A stretch of DNA of 64,000 bases from an uncultured Alphaproteobacteria bacterium (GTDB lineage Bacteria; Pseudomonadota; Alphaproteobacteria; Puniceispirillales; UBA1172), in the NCBI GenBank assembly GCA_958431225.1, contig OY288107.1, forward strand, positions 2,135,501 through 2,199,500. Reading direction: 5' to 3'. Below are positions 56,764 to 64,000 of the stretch, piece by piece. Each line of letters starts with the position of its first letter. Position 1 is the first letter of the stretch. Below the pieces are notes generated by a model that was not told where the DNA came from, made no database searches, and was given only the letters and a program-made list of their open reading frames with translations. Made by a program: the position numbers and the translations under genes.

Positions 56764-59163
56764 CTACCGCATAACAAGCCCCTCCGGGTCATAAGGCGAT
56801 GGTGCTATGACTTTTGCTTTACATTCCACCCCGACTATATGGGTCATAACCTCGCATCCTTCCTCTGCTAGTGCGCTGTTGATTAGTGCCATTGCTAGTG
56901 ATTTTTTTGTGTAGTGTCCGTAGGCGCCTGATGTTATGAATCCTACTAACTCGCCTTTGTGCCATACGGGTTCGTAGCCGCTTGCGTCGGCGTCATTTGC
57001 TTCTATTTCTAGGGTTACTAGCCTTTGTGCGGGGGGTGTGTCCTGCTCAATGCGCGCGGCTTTGCGTCCTATGAATTCTTTTTTGTTCCAGTCTATCCAT
57101 CTGTCCATTCCTGTCATGGCTGGGGTGTATCTTTGGGTGAATTCTGCTGACCATATTCCGAAGCTTTTTTCTATGCGTAGGGATAGCATGGCGTTGAAGC
57201 CGTATTCGCGGATGTTGTGGTTTGCGCCGGCTTCTAATAGTATATTTCTTAGAGTTATGTGGTCGCCCATGCGGCAGTTTATTTCGTAGCCGCGCTCGCC
57301 TACTACCGAAAGCCTGCCTATTTTTGCGCGGATTAGCCCTATGTCGTAATGCCCGCATCCCATGAAGGGTAAGGATTCTATGTCGCTGTCGGTTAGCTGT
57401 GCTATGACCTCGCAGGATTTTGGACCTGATAGGGCGAATCCTGCTATGTCCTCGCCTAGATCGCGGATTACTATGTTTTCTGTGGCTTGGTCGTTGAGCC
57501 ATCTTTTGTGCCATGCGCGCAGGTAATATGACCCCATGAGCCAGAATCTGCCGTCCCCCCAATTAAATATGGTCAGGTCGCCTTTTAAGCGTCCTTGGGG
57601 GCTTAGCATGGGGGTTAGTTTTACTTGTCCGGGTTTGGGGGTTTTGCCGGCTAGTATGTAGCCTAGCCACGCTTCCGCGCCCGCGCCGCTAATCTCAAAA
57701 CGAGAGAAAGCCGAAATATCTAACAGCCCCACGGATTCGCGGACGGCTTGGCACTCTGCGCCTACTAGGTCAAAAGCGTTGGAGCGTTTTAGCGATGGTG
57801 TTTCGGCAAAACCTTTCGGCGCGAAATATAGTGGCACTTCCATATCCCAGCTGACGCCCCATACGCATCCTGCTTCGTCCATAGCGCTGTAAGCGGGTGC
57901 CATTTTTAGCGGTCGTCCTGCCGGTAATTGCTCATTGGGATAGGTCATGACGAACCGCCTTGAATAAAATTGCCCGGTGGTTTCCTTAATATATTTTTTA
58001 TTTTCGGCATAGGCGCCATAGCGTGCGACATCCATGCCATAGACGTCTGCTTCAGGCTCGCCATGCACCATCCATTCGGCTAGGGATTTGCCGACGCCTC
58101 CGCCTTGCAGGAACCCTGCCATGACCGCACAGGCGCACCAATAGCCGCGCTTTCCTGCCACCGGACCGACTAGCGGATTGCCATCAGGCGAAAATGTGAA
58201 CGCGCCATTGACCCATGTTTTCACCCCGACCTCGTGCAGGACGGGATAGCGTTCAAAGGTTAGGCTTAATTCGTTTTCAATGCGGTCAATTTGCTCTTGA
58301 AAAAGCTCCATGCCGTAATCCCACGGGGCGCCATCCAGCGCCCAATGTTCGTGGTCAATTTCATAAATGCCGATTAAAACCCCGTGTTGGTCTTGGCGCA
58401 GATAAGTAAAGCCTTCTAAATCCACGGTCATGGGGACTTCAAAATCTAGCTCTTGCAATTTTGGGATGGTGTCGGAAATTAGATAATGATGTTTTAGCGG
58501 CGATAGCGGTAGTTCTATCCCTGCCATGCGCCCGACCTGTTTCGCCCATAGCCCGGCGGCATTGACCACGTGCTCGCAGGTGATCGTGCCTTTATCGGTA
58601 TGGACGCGCCAGCCATCTTGCGTTTGTTCTAGGGATTCTACCTTAGTGTGTTCAAAATATTCTGCGCCGTTTTTGCGCGCGGCGATGGCATAAGCTTGGA
58701 CGGTTCCGGTGGTATCTACATAGCCCTCGCGGTCTGCCCACATCCCGCCCAAAATGCCTTGGGTGGACATGATGGGGTTTAATTTTGCGGCTTCTTCGGG
58801 GCTCACGAGGTGGCAATCATGGATGCCGATGGATTGAAAAACACGATAAGCAGATTGCAACCATTCCCAGCGGTCAGGCGTGCCAGCGAGCGTCAGCCCC
58901 CCGGTCATGTGCAGCCCAATATCCTGCCCGCTTTCCTCTTGGATAATTTTGAGCAAATCAATGGTGTATGCTTGGAGCGCGGCGATGTTGGGGTCGGCAT
59001 TGAGCGCATGAATCCCCCCGGCAGCGTGCCAAGACGAACCCGCCGTTAATATAGAACGTTCCAACAAACATACATCTTTCCAGCCTAGTTTGGCGAGGTG
59101 ATACAACACCGACGCCCCAACCACACCGCCGCCGATGACGACTACCCTATAATGCGTTTTCAT
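56764..59163 (-). CDS. Dimethylglycine/sarcosine dehydrogenase-type flavoprotein with GcvT domain
   Basis: 799 residues. The N-terminal DAO domain has VVVIGGGVVGASVLYHLAKLGW and GSSWHAAGGI, where the His is the covalent FAD attachment site in dimethylglycine and sarcosine dehydrogenases. The middle and C-terminal parts (about 430-795) are aminomethyltransferase (GCV_T) domains that take up the one-carbon unit on tetrahydrofolate, including the EISGAGAEAW, GERGYEINCRMGD and NAMLSLRIEKSFGIW stretches. Total length and layout fit dimethylglycine dehydrogenase; sarcosine or another N-methyl amine cannot be excluded. It is divergent from the DUF1330-like gene and far from the Rieske oxygenase. Confidence 0.9.
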   Translation of the reverse strand: MKTHYRVVVIGGGVVGASVLYHLAKLGWKDVCLLERSILTAGSSWHAAGGIHALNADPNIAALQAYTIDLLKIIQEESGQDIGLHMTGGLTLAGTPDRWEWLQSAYRVFQSIGIHDCHLVSPEEAAKLNPIMSTQGILGGMWADREGYVDTTGTVQAYAIAARKNGAEYFEHTKVESLEQTQDGWRVHTDKGTITCEHVVNAAGLWAKQVGRMAGIELPLSPLKHHYLISDTIPKLQELDFEVPMTVDLEGFTYLRQDQHGVLIGIYEIDHEHWALDGAPWDYGMELFQEQIDRIENELSLTFERYPVLHEVGVKTWVNGAFTFSPDGNPLVGPVAGKRGYWCACAVMAGFLQGGGVGKSLAEWMVHGEPEADVYGMDVARYGAYAENKKYIKETTGQFYSRRFVMTYPNEQLPAGRPLKMAPAYSAMDEAGCVWGVSWDMEVPLYFAPKGFAETPSLKRSNAFDLVGAECQAVRESVGLLDISAFSRFEISGAGAEAWLGYILAGKTPKPGQVKLTPMLSPQGRLKGDLTIFNWGDGRFWLMGSYYLRAWHKRWLNDQATENIVIRDLGEDIAGFALSGPKSCEVIAQLTDSDIESLPFMGCGHYDIGLIRAKIGRLSVVGERGYEINCRMGDHITLRNILLEAGANHNIREYGFNAMLSLRIEKSFGIWSAEFTQRYTPAMTGMDRWIDWNKKEFIGRKAARIEQDTPPAQRLVTLEIEANDADASGYEPVWHKGELVGFITSGAYGHYTKKSLAMALINSALAEEGCEVMTHIVGVECKAKVIAPSPYDPEGLVMR

Positions 59164-59267
59164 ACTTTGCCCTCCTCTGTTTCGTGGGTATATTTTGCGC
59201 GGTTTTGATTGACACGCAAGCGGAAAATGTGCGGTTATGGGGGGAAATTTTTGAAAGGAGTTTTACT

Positions 59268-59558
59268 ATGGCGAAAGGGTATTTGATTACGGTTTATCAT
59301 GCGATCTATGATGTTGATAAATTGGGAGAATATGCGGAATTGGCGCGTCCGGCTTTAGAGGGTTTTGGCGGGCGGTTTTTGGTGCGGGGGATGCCGGTGG
59401 CGGTTAAGGAAAATGGCATGATGGAACGGGCTGTAGTCTGCGAATTCCCTAGTGTTGCGGAGGCGTTGGCGGCGTTGGAAAGCGCCGAATACGCCGAGGC
59501 GCTAAGCGCGCTAGATGGCGGTGCAGTGCGGGATATGCGCATCGTCGAGGGGGCATAA
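59268..59558 (+). CDS. DUF1330-like protein
   Basis: 96 residues from the ATG at 59268, which has AAGGAG eight bases upstream; the frame extends to 59184 without a good start. A dimeric alpha-beta barrel fold is suggested by KGYLITVYHAIYDVDKLGEYAELARPALEGFGGRFLVRG and VCEFPSVAEALAALESAEYAEAL, the pattern of DUF1330. Function of the family is unknown. Divergent from the dimethylglycine dehydrogenase-type gene. Confidence 0.85.
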   Translation: MAKGYLITVYHAIYDVDKLGEYAELARPALEGFGGRFLVRGMPVAVKENGMMERAVVCEFPSVAEALAALESAEYAEALSALDGGAVRDMRIVEGA

Positions 59559-59603
59559 ATACCCCGCGAGACGCCCGCGCCACACATTCTACAAACTTGC
59601 AGT

Positions 59604-59756
59604 TTAAATCCGCGCCCACATTTATATTCGCGCCCACGCCGCCGCGCCGTCCCTTTCGCCCTGAGGGTGCGCCGCGCCGTAACTAAATTCGCGCCCACGC
59701 CGCCGCATCCGCCCTGTAAATCCGCGCCCACGCTACCACCCTCGGGGGTGCGCCGC
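59604..59756. repeat. Cluster of GC-rich short repeats
   Basis: CGCGCCCAC occurs at 59611, 59629, 59690 and 59723. GGGTGCGCCGC occurs at 59665 and 59746. The copy at 59623-59652 matches 11928-11957 at 28 of 30 bases. The cluster fills the gap between a DUF1330-like gene and the stop codon of a giant cadherin gene that converge here, a typical place for REP-like elements. Confidence 0.7.
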
Positions 59757-59770
59757 ATCCTCCCTGTTCC

Positions 59771-62700
59771 TTAGGCTATGTCTAATATGCCTATGGTGAT
59801 TTCTAGCATGGTGTCGAATGCGGTGTCTCTGTCTCCGTTGGCGTCTAGGTTGTCGGTGGCGCCGATTTCTAGTGTGTAGCTAGTGGTGGTATCGTAATCT
59901 AATGTTTGTCCGTCTGACACGCTAATTTCGCCGTTGAATTCGTCTATGACGAAAACGCCCATGCCGGTGCCGCCGGTTATGTGGTAGCGCACTTGATTAT
60001 TTGCGGTGGTGGCATCGGCATCGTCGGCGGAGACGGTTGCGAATTTTCCGTCGCCTCCTGTTAGCGATTCTGGGATTAGGACGTCTGCTGCTATGCGTGC
60101 TAAATACGCATCATCAACGATTTGCAGATTGTCGTCACCAGATTCTTTGTTGAAATAGTTTGGCAGTAAGGTGGTGGTGGCTACGTCTCTCGTGTTGATA
60201 TTGTAGCCTACTGGATTGTCGTTGACTATGTCATCGTTCGGTAAGTCGCCTATAAATTTTTCGGTGGCTTCGAGAATCCATTCGCGTTTGGGAAAGTTGT
60301 AGGCACGTTCAAGGTTGCTGGTTTCGTATTCGATTTCCAGCACTTTGCTGGTGCCGAACAGGATTTCCACCCCAAGCACATAGTCAGTAGTCCAAATCAC
60401 TTTCATAGCCAAATTGTCGTGGTTTATAAAGGTATTTAGGTTAATGACCGAGCCATCGGCATCAAGGAGGACGAGTTTATCTTCGCCACGGCGGAAATTG
60501 GTGATGGTATCAGAACCATCTGAGGTTGTCCATGCGCCCGAATCGGTTGAGGTGAAGCGGTAATAGATGGTCTCAACAACCCCTTCTGTCGTTGAAAGCG
60601 TGATTTCGTCATTGCCCGCACCGCCCCAAATATGGTCGGCACCACCGCCGCTAGTGATGGTGTCGGCACCAGCATCGCCATATATGTATTCCGCACCAGC
60701 CGTGCCAGCAAGGGCAGTATCATCGCCACTAGTCGCCCCCGCTAATGTTGGAAGCCCTGCTATCACGCCCGCGCTGTTTGTATTTACCTCTAATGGTGCG
60801 AATATGGGGTCGTTGTCGTTGGTGTCTTGTACGTTGATGGTGATGGTGGCGGTGTTTGTTTTGGTGTTGGTGTCGCTGTTGCCGTCGTCGGTGGCGGTGA
60901 TTATTAGGTTATGGCTGGTGGCGGTTTCGTAATCCAATGCGCCGGTTAGGGTGATTTTGCCGGTGGCGGAATCAAGGGTGAATGCACCGCCGCTATTACC
61001 GCTTGTGATGCTGTAGGTTACTGTTCCAAAGCCGATGGCTTTGACGGTTGCTACGCTGGCATCGGCGTCGTTTTCGGCTACTTCAACGGTTTGGTTGCCC
61101 ATGTCAGCGGTAAATGTTGTGCGGGTTATTGCGTATACTGTGATGGATTGCGTTTCTTCGGCGTAATTGTCGCCGTCAAAGATGCGGTATTCTAGGTTGA
61201 TGGTGCTTGTCGGTAGCGTTTCGCCTGCTTTGAGGTATAGTTCATATTCTGCTCTAAGCCCAAAATAAAAAACCCTTACTTGACGGAATTCAAATCTGTC
61301 CTCGCCATTTTGAATCTGTATCTCATGATCGTCAAAGTCGAGATCGTCGAAATCATAAAGTTCAATTCTATAGCCTGTGCTTGTGCCACCTGTGGGGGCG
61401 GTGCCTGCTAGAAGTGTTGCGTCTTCAAAGCCACTAACAGTGCCATCAAATCTGGGGGGTTCGTCATTGGTATTTACGAGCCTCACTCTAAAGCTACTAT
61501 GAACAGTATGAGTGCCATCCGACACTGAAAATTGTGGAACTTGGACCGTGCTTCCGCGCTCAAAATCTAGCCCATGACCTTCCTTAACTGTAATGATGCC
61601 AGTGTCTTCGTCTATCTCATAATGCTCTGTTCGGGTGAGGAGTCTATAAGTGAGCCTGTCGCCATCGGCATCGGTGGCTTGAATCCACCTAACCACAGTA
61701 CCCGGTGCGATTGTTTCTGGAATTGACATCTCAGTAAGATCAGAAATAACCACCGGCGCATTATCATTTCGGTTTTCTACATTGATGGTGATGGTGGCGG
61801 TGTTTGTTTTGGTGGCGGCGTCGCTGTTGCCTCCATCGGTGGCGGTGATTTCTAGGGTTCGGGTGGTGGCGGTCTCGTAATCCAATGCTTTGATTAGGGT
61901 GATGGTGCCGGTGCTTGCATCAATGGCGAATGCGTTGTCGTCATTGCCGCTTGTGATGCTGTAGCTTATGGTGCCGTCGCCGGTGGCGGCGACGGAGGCT
62001 AGGCGGGGGGTAACCGATGCAATTGGTTGGGTGATGGGGGTGTCGTAGGCGGCGATGGAGTTTTGCGGGTTACCAAAACCTAAAGTATAGACATAGCCGC
62101 CTAGATTCTGGATCCTAAGATCCACATCGCGCGTTTCGGTTGTGCCATCGGGGTGCATGATGGTTAGGCTAAAACTCTCATTATGCAGATTGTTATCAGG
62201 AAGCGGTTCATCCAGCACAAAAGTCCAAGATTTACCATCGGGGCTAACGGTCACAGCCCCCCGCCCATTAAGTGTGGCACTCGCCGTCACCTCCACAAGC
62301 CCGTCTGAACCCTCGCCAACACTAACGCTTTGGTCGCCTCTGCCAAAGGCAAATTGTGCCGTGCTTTTTGATGCCAATAATGTGATGGCATCGCTGCCGG
62401 TATAATCCGTGCCGTAGCCATCGGTGTAGGTGATGCTAACGCCATAGGTTTTTGTCAAATCATCGCCGGATTTGATAACATACGACGCTTCGTCAGCACC
62501 GGCAATATCCGTCTTGGTGGTGCCGCCATCGGTGGTGGTGAACCATTGATAACTATAACCATCCGCATCGACGCCATCAGGGTCATCGGTGCGTAAGGCG
62601 GCGGTTAGGGTCTGCCCGCTGGCGATATAGCCGCCGATATCAAATACCGCACTGCCCTCTTCTACATTTTCTACATTGATGGTGAGTTTGGTGGTTGCTC

Positions 62701-64000
62701 TTTGCGCTTCGTTGTTCACGGAGGCTTCGGCGATGATGGTTGCGGTATATTGCTTGGTGCTTTCGTAATCAAGTGCGCTTCCCACGGCTAAACTCACGGC
62801 ACCAGTATTTCGATCAACCTCAATCAAGTCTGAACCTTCTACACGATAAGTTATGGCGCCATTATTTTCAACTATCGCCCTGACGCCAGCTATGATGTTA
62901 TTTAGGGCGGTGATGGCGTCGGTTTCGTCTATGGTAATGACTTGGTTTCTCGCACCGGCGACAAAGAAAATATGCGGCGCATTAGTGGCATCAACATTAT
63001 GTTGCGTGCCTACCATGTCGGTGTAGCTGACCTTGACGCCGTAGGTTGCCAAAACGCTGTCGCCGGTGCGGAATGTGTAGGTGGCATCGGTTGCACCGCT
63101 AATATCGGTTTGGATGCCGTTTTCGTCAATGGCGAACCATTGATAATTGATAATGCCGCTAATGCCGTCAGGGTCAGGGGCGATTTGCACCGCGCGTAGT
63201 TTTTCGCCGGTGATGACGTATTCACTGCCCTCAATGGCGTATTCGGCATGGAGCAAGCCCCTTGCGTGGAAAGGTATATCGTCAATGACCTGCAATTTAC
63301 CCGCCCCAAAATAATTTTTCAGCAAGACGTTGTTTTTTAATAGCCCCGTATCTGCGTCATATCCGCTAGGTGTGCCGCCGGTTAGGGGGCCTAGATAGGT
63401 GGCGGCGGCACTTGTATAGGCACCGCTTGTGTCGATATCAACTCTGCTATCGGCGGTGTAGGTGATTTTCAATACCCTTGTCAGCCCGAACAAAATCTCC
63501 ACGCCTTCTAGCATACCATTAATGATAGTCGGTCTGATGTTGAGTTTGCCGCCAGAAGTCCCGAAATTAAATGCCGATAAGAAAGTATCTATGTCGGTGA
63601 TCGGGGCGGCATCTAGGTCGCTGAAAATCAGCACGTCTTCGCCACGGCGGAAATTGGTGATGGTGTCAAAGCCGTCATTTGCCTCAAAACCCGTGCTTGC
63701 TGACGTGAAGCGATAGACGATGGTTTCAACGCTCGCATTGTTGGGGGGGATGTGTAGATTGATGCGGTCATTGCCAATACCGCCCCAAATCCAATCAGCA
63801 CCGCCCTTCGTGTTGATAAGGTCATTGCCGCCGCCGCCATGATAATATTCCGCAAGGCTGGTGCCGCCATCATTGCTAAATCTAGGGGTTGCCGGGTCTG
63901 CATCGCTACGGATTACATTAGCCGTGCCATGCCATTCACCATATTGTTCCGAAAGTTCATTGATAAAGATAGTGATGATTTGATAACTGACAGCACTGCC
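59771..64000 (-). CDS. Giant cadherin/RTX protein, third member (5' end beyond window)
   Basis: The minus-strand frame is open from the window edge to the stop at 59771, about 1409 residues; the real start is outside, since the frame continues upstream of the GTG at 63634 without a stop. Visible order: RTX patches (GGGGNDLIN, GGADWIWGGIGNDRINL), a VYRFTS...GFDTITNFRRGEDVLIF module, Ig-like units (YQWFAIDENG, SYQWFTTTDGG), three or more cadherin units, another RTX block near 60590-60710 (GDAGADTITSGGGADHIWGGAGNDEITL) with YYRFTSTDSGAW and SDTITNFRRGEDKLVLLDADGS, and a final cadherin unit ending EITIGILDIA. The RTX module repeats the one at the C-terminus of the 3614-residue protein. Confidence 0.85.
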   Translation of the reverse strand, partial: GSAVSYQIITIFINELSEQYGEWHGTANVIRSDADPATPRFSNDGGTSLAEYYHGGGGNDLINTKGGADWIWGGIGNDRINLHIPPNNASVETIVYRFTSASTGFEANDGFDTITNFRRGEDVLIFSDLDAAPITDIDTFLSAFNFGTSGGKLNIRPTIINGMLEGVEILFGLTRVLKITYTADSRVDIDTSGAYTSAAATYLGPLTGGTPSGYDADTGLLKNNVLLKNYFGAGKLQVIDDIPFHARGLLHAEYAIEGSEYVITGEKLRAVQIAPDPDGISGIINYQWFAIDENGIQTDISGATDATYTFRTGDSVLATYGVKVSYTDMVGTQHNVDATNAPHIFFVAGARNQVITIDETDAITALNNIIAGVRAIVENNGAITYRVEGSDLIEVDRNTGAVSLAVGSALDYESTKQYTATIIAEASVNNEAQRATTKLTINVENVEEGSAVFDIGGYIASGQTLTAALRTDDPDGVDADGYSYQWFTTTDGGTTKTDIAGADEASYVIKSGDDLTKTYGVSITYTDGYGTDYTGSDAITLLASKSTAQFAFGRGDQSVSVGEGSDGLVEVTASATLNGRGAVTVSPDGKSWTFVLDEPLPDNNLHNESFSLTIMHPDGTTETRDVDLRIQNLGGYVYTLGFGNPQNSIAAYDTPITQPIASVTPRLASVAATGDGTISYSITSGNDDNAFAIDASTGTITLIKALDYETATTRTLEITATDGGNSDAATKTNTATITINVENRNDNAPVVISDLTEMSIPETIAPGTVVRWIQATDADGDRLTYRLLTRTEHYEIDEDTGIITVKEGHGLDFERGSTVQVPQFSVSDGTHTVHSSFRVRLVNTNDEPPRFDGTVSGFEDATLLAGTAPTGGTSTGYRIELYDFDDLDFDDHEIQIQNGEDRFEFRQVRVFYFGLRAEYELYLKAGETLPTSTINLEYRIFDGDNYAEETQSITVYAITRTTFTADMGNQTVEVAENDADASVATVKAIGFGTVTYSITSGNSGGAFTLDSATGKITLTGALDYETATSHNLIITATDDGNSDTNTKTNTATITINVQDTNDNDPIFAPLEVNTNSAGVIAGLPTLAGATSGDDTALAGTAGAEYIYGDAGADTITSGGGADHIWGGAGNDEITLSTTEGVVETIYYRFTSTDSGAWTTSDGSDTITNFRRGEDKLVLLDADGSVINLNTFINHDNLAMKVIWTTDYVLGVEILFGTSKVLEIEYETSNLERAYNFPKREWILEATEKFIGDLPNDDIVNDNPVGYNINTRDVATTTLLPNYFNKESGDDNLQIVDDAYLARIAADVLIPESLTGGDGKFATVSADDADATTANNQVRYHITGGTGMGVFVIDEFNGEISVSDGQTLDYDTTTSYTLEIGATDNLDANGDRDTAFDTMLEITIGILDIA

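Noticed and set aside
59164-59267. Glycine riboswitch before the dimethylglycine dehydrogenase-type gene
   Set aside because: The gap to the divergent gene is about 100 bases and shows no tandem aptamer pattern.
63634-63634. GTG at 63634 as the start of the third giant gene
   Set aside because: The frame continues upstream to the edge and encodes further RTX patches of the same style, so the start is outside the window.

Overview
The window looks like chromosomal DNA of an alphaproteobacterium. Sequence support: a LexA box of the GAAC-N7-GAAC type in front of recA, a DksA with a single cysteine in its zinc-finger region, a phosphatidylcholine synthase, a zinc-free L32, an HspQ, and a SUF operon led by an Rrf2 regulator and closed by an Atm1-type exporter. 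The giant cadherin/RTX proteins and the betaine/dimethylglycine-type enzymes would fit a marine lineage, but that is inference; no 16S or other decisive marker is present.

Layout. 1-2.2 kb: a DNA methyltransferase cut by the window edge, translationally coupled to recA, then dksA. 2.3-5.5 kb: hemH, tRNA-Gly, a lactate-dehydrogenase-type flavoenzyme and pcs. 5.4-11.1 kb (minus strand): a tightly overlapping operon fdhD-mobA-kdsD-queA-tgt-queG, mixing formate dehydrogenase/molybdenum cofactor maturation, KDO synthesis and queuosine tRNA modification. 11.2 kb: NAD kinase. 12.0-19.7 kb (minus): Rrf2 regulator-sufB-sufC-sufD-sufS-sufT-sufA-atm1, mostly joined by start/stop overlaps and preceded by a near-perfect palindrome resembling a type 1 IscR site. 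19.8-22.3 kb: hspQ, rpmF, tRNA-Ala, alanine dehydrogenase and a divergent Lrp-type regulator. 22.3-27.3 kb: selO, a Rieske oxygenase, two repeat-bearing unknown genes, a small unknown gene and a YgjP-like metallopeptidase.

27.2-49.3 kb is occupied by only two minus-strand genes encoding proteins of 3692 and 3614 residues built of cadherin-like repeats with RTX-type calcium-binding patches. A third protein of the same kind fills 59.8-64.0 kb and runs off the window. No type I secretion ABC transporter, membrane fusion protein or outer-membrane channel is present. Between them lie tRNA-Val, mnmC, a DAO-family oxidoreductase, a glutaryl-CoA dehydrogenase with an unrecognised N-terminal extension, two small membrane proteins, a nucleoside-deoxyribosyltransferase/TIR-like protein flanked by 19-bp direct repeats, a dimethylglycine/sarcosine dehydrogenase-type enzyme and a DUF1330-like protein.

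The best candidates for something undescribed are the giant adhesin-like cluster (with a recent exact internal duplication and contrasting domain orders), the repeat-flanked TIR/NDT-like gene, the fused glutaryl-CoA dehydrogenase, and the recA-methyltransferase coupling. No CRISPR array, integrase, transposase or complete mobile element was seen.
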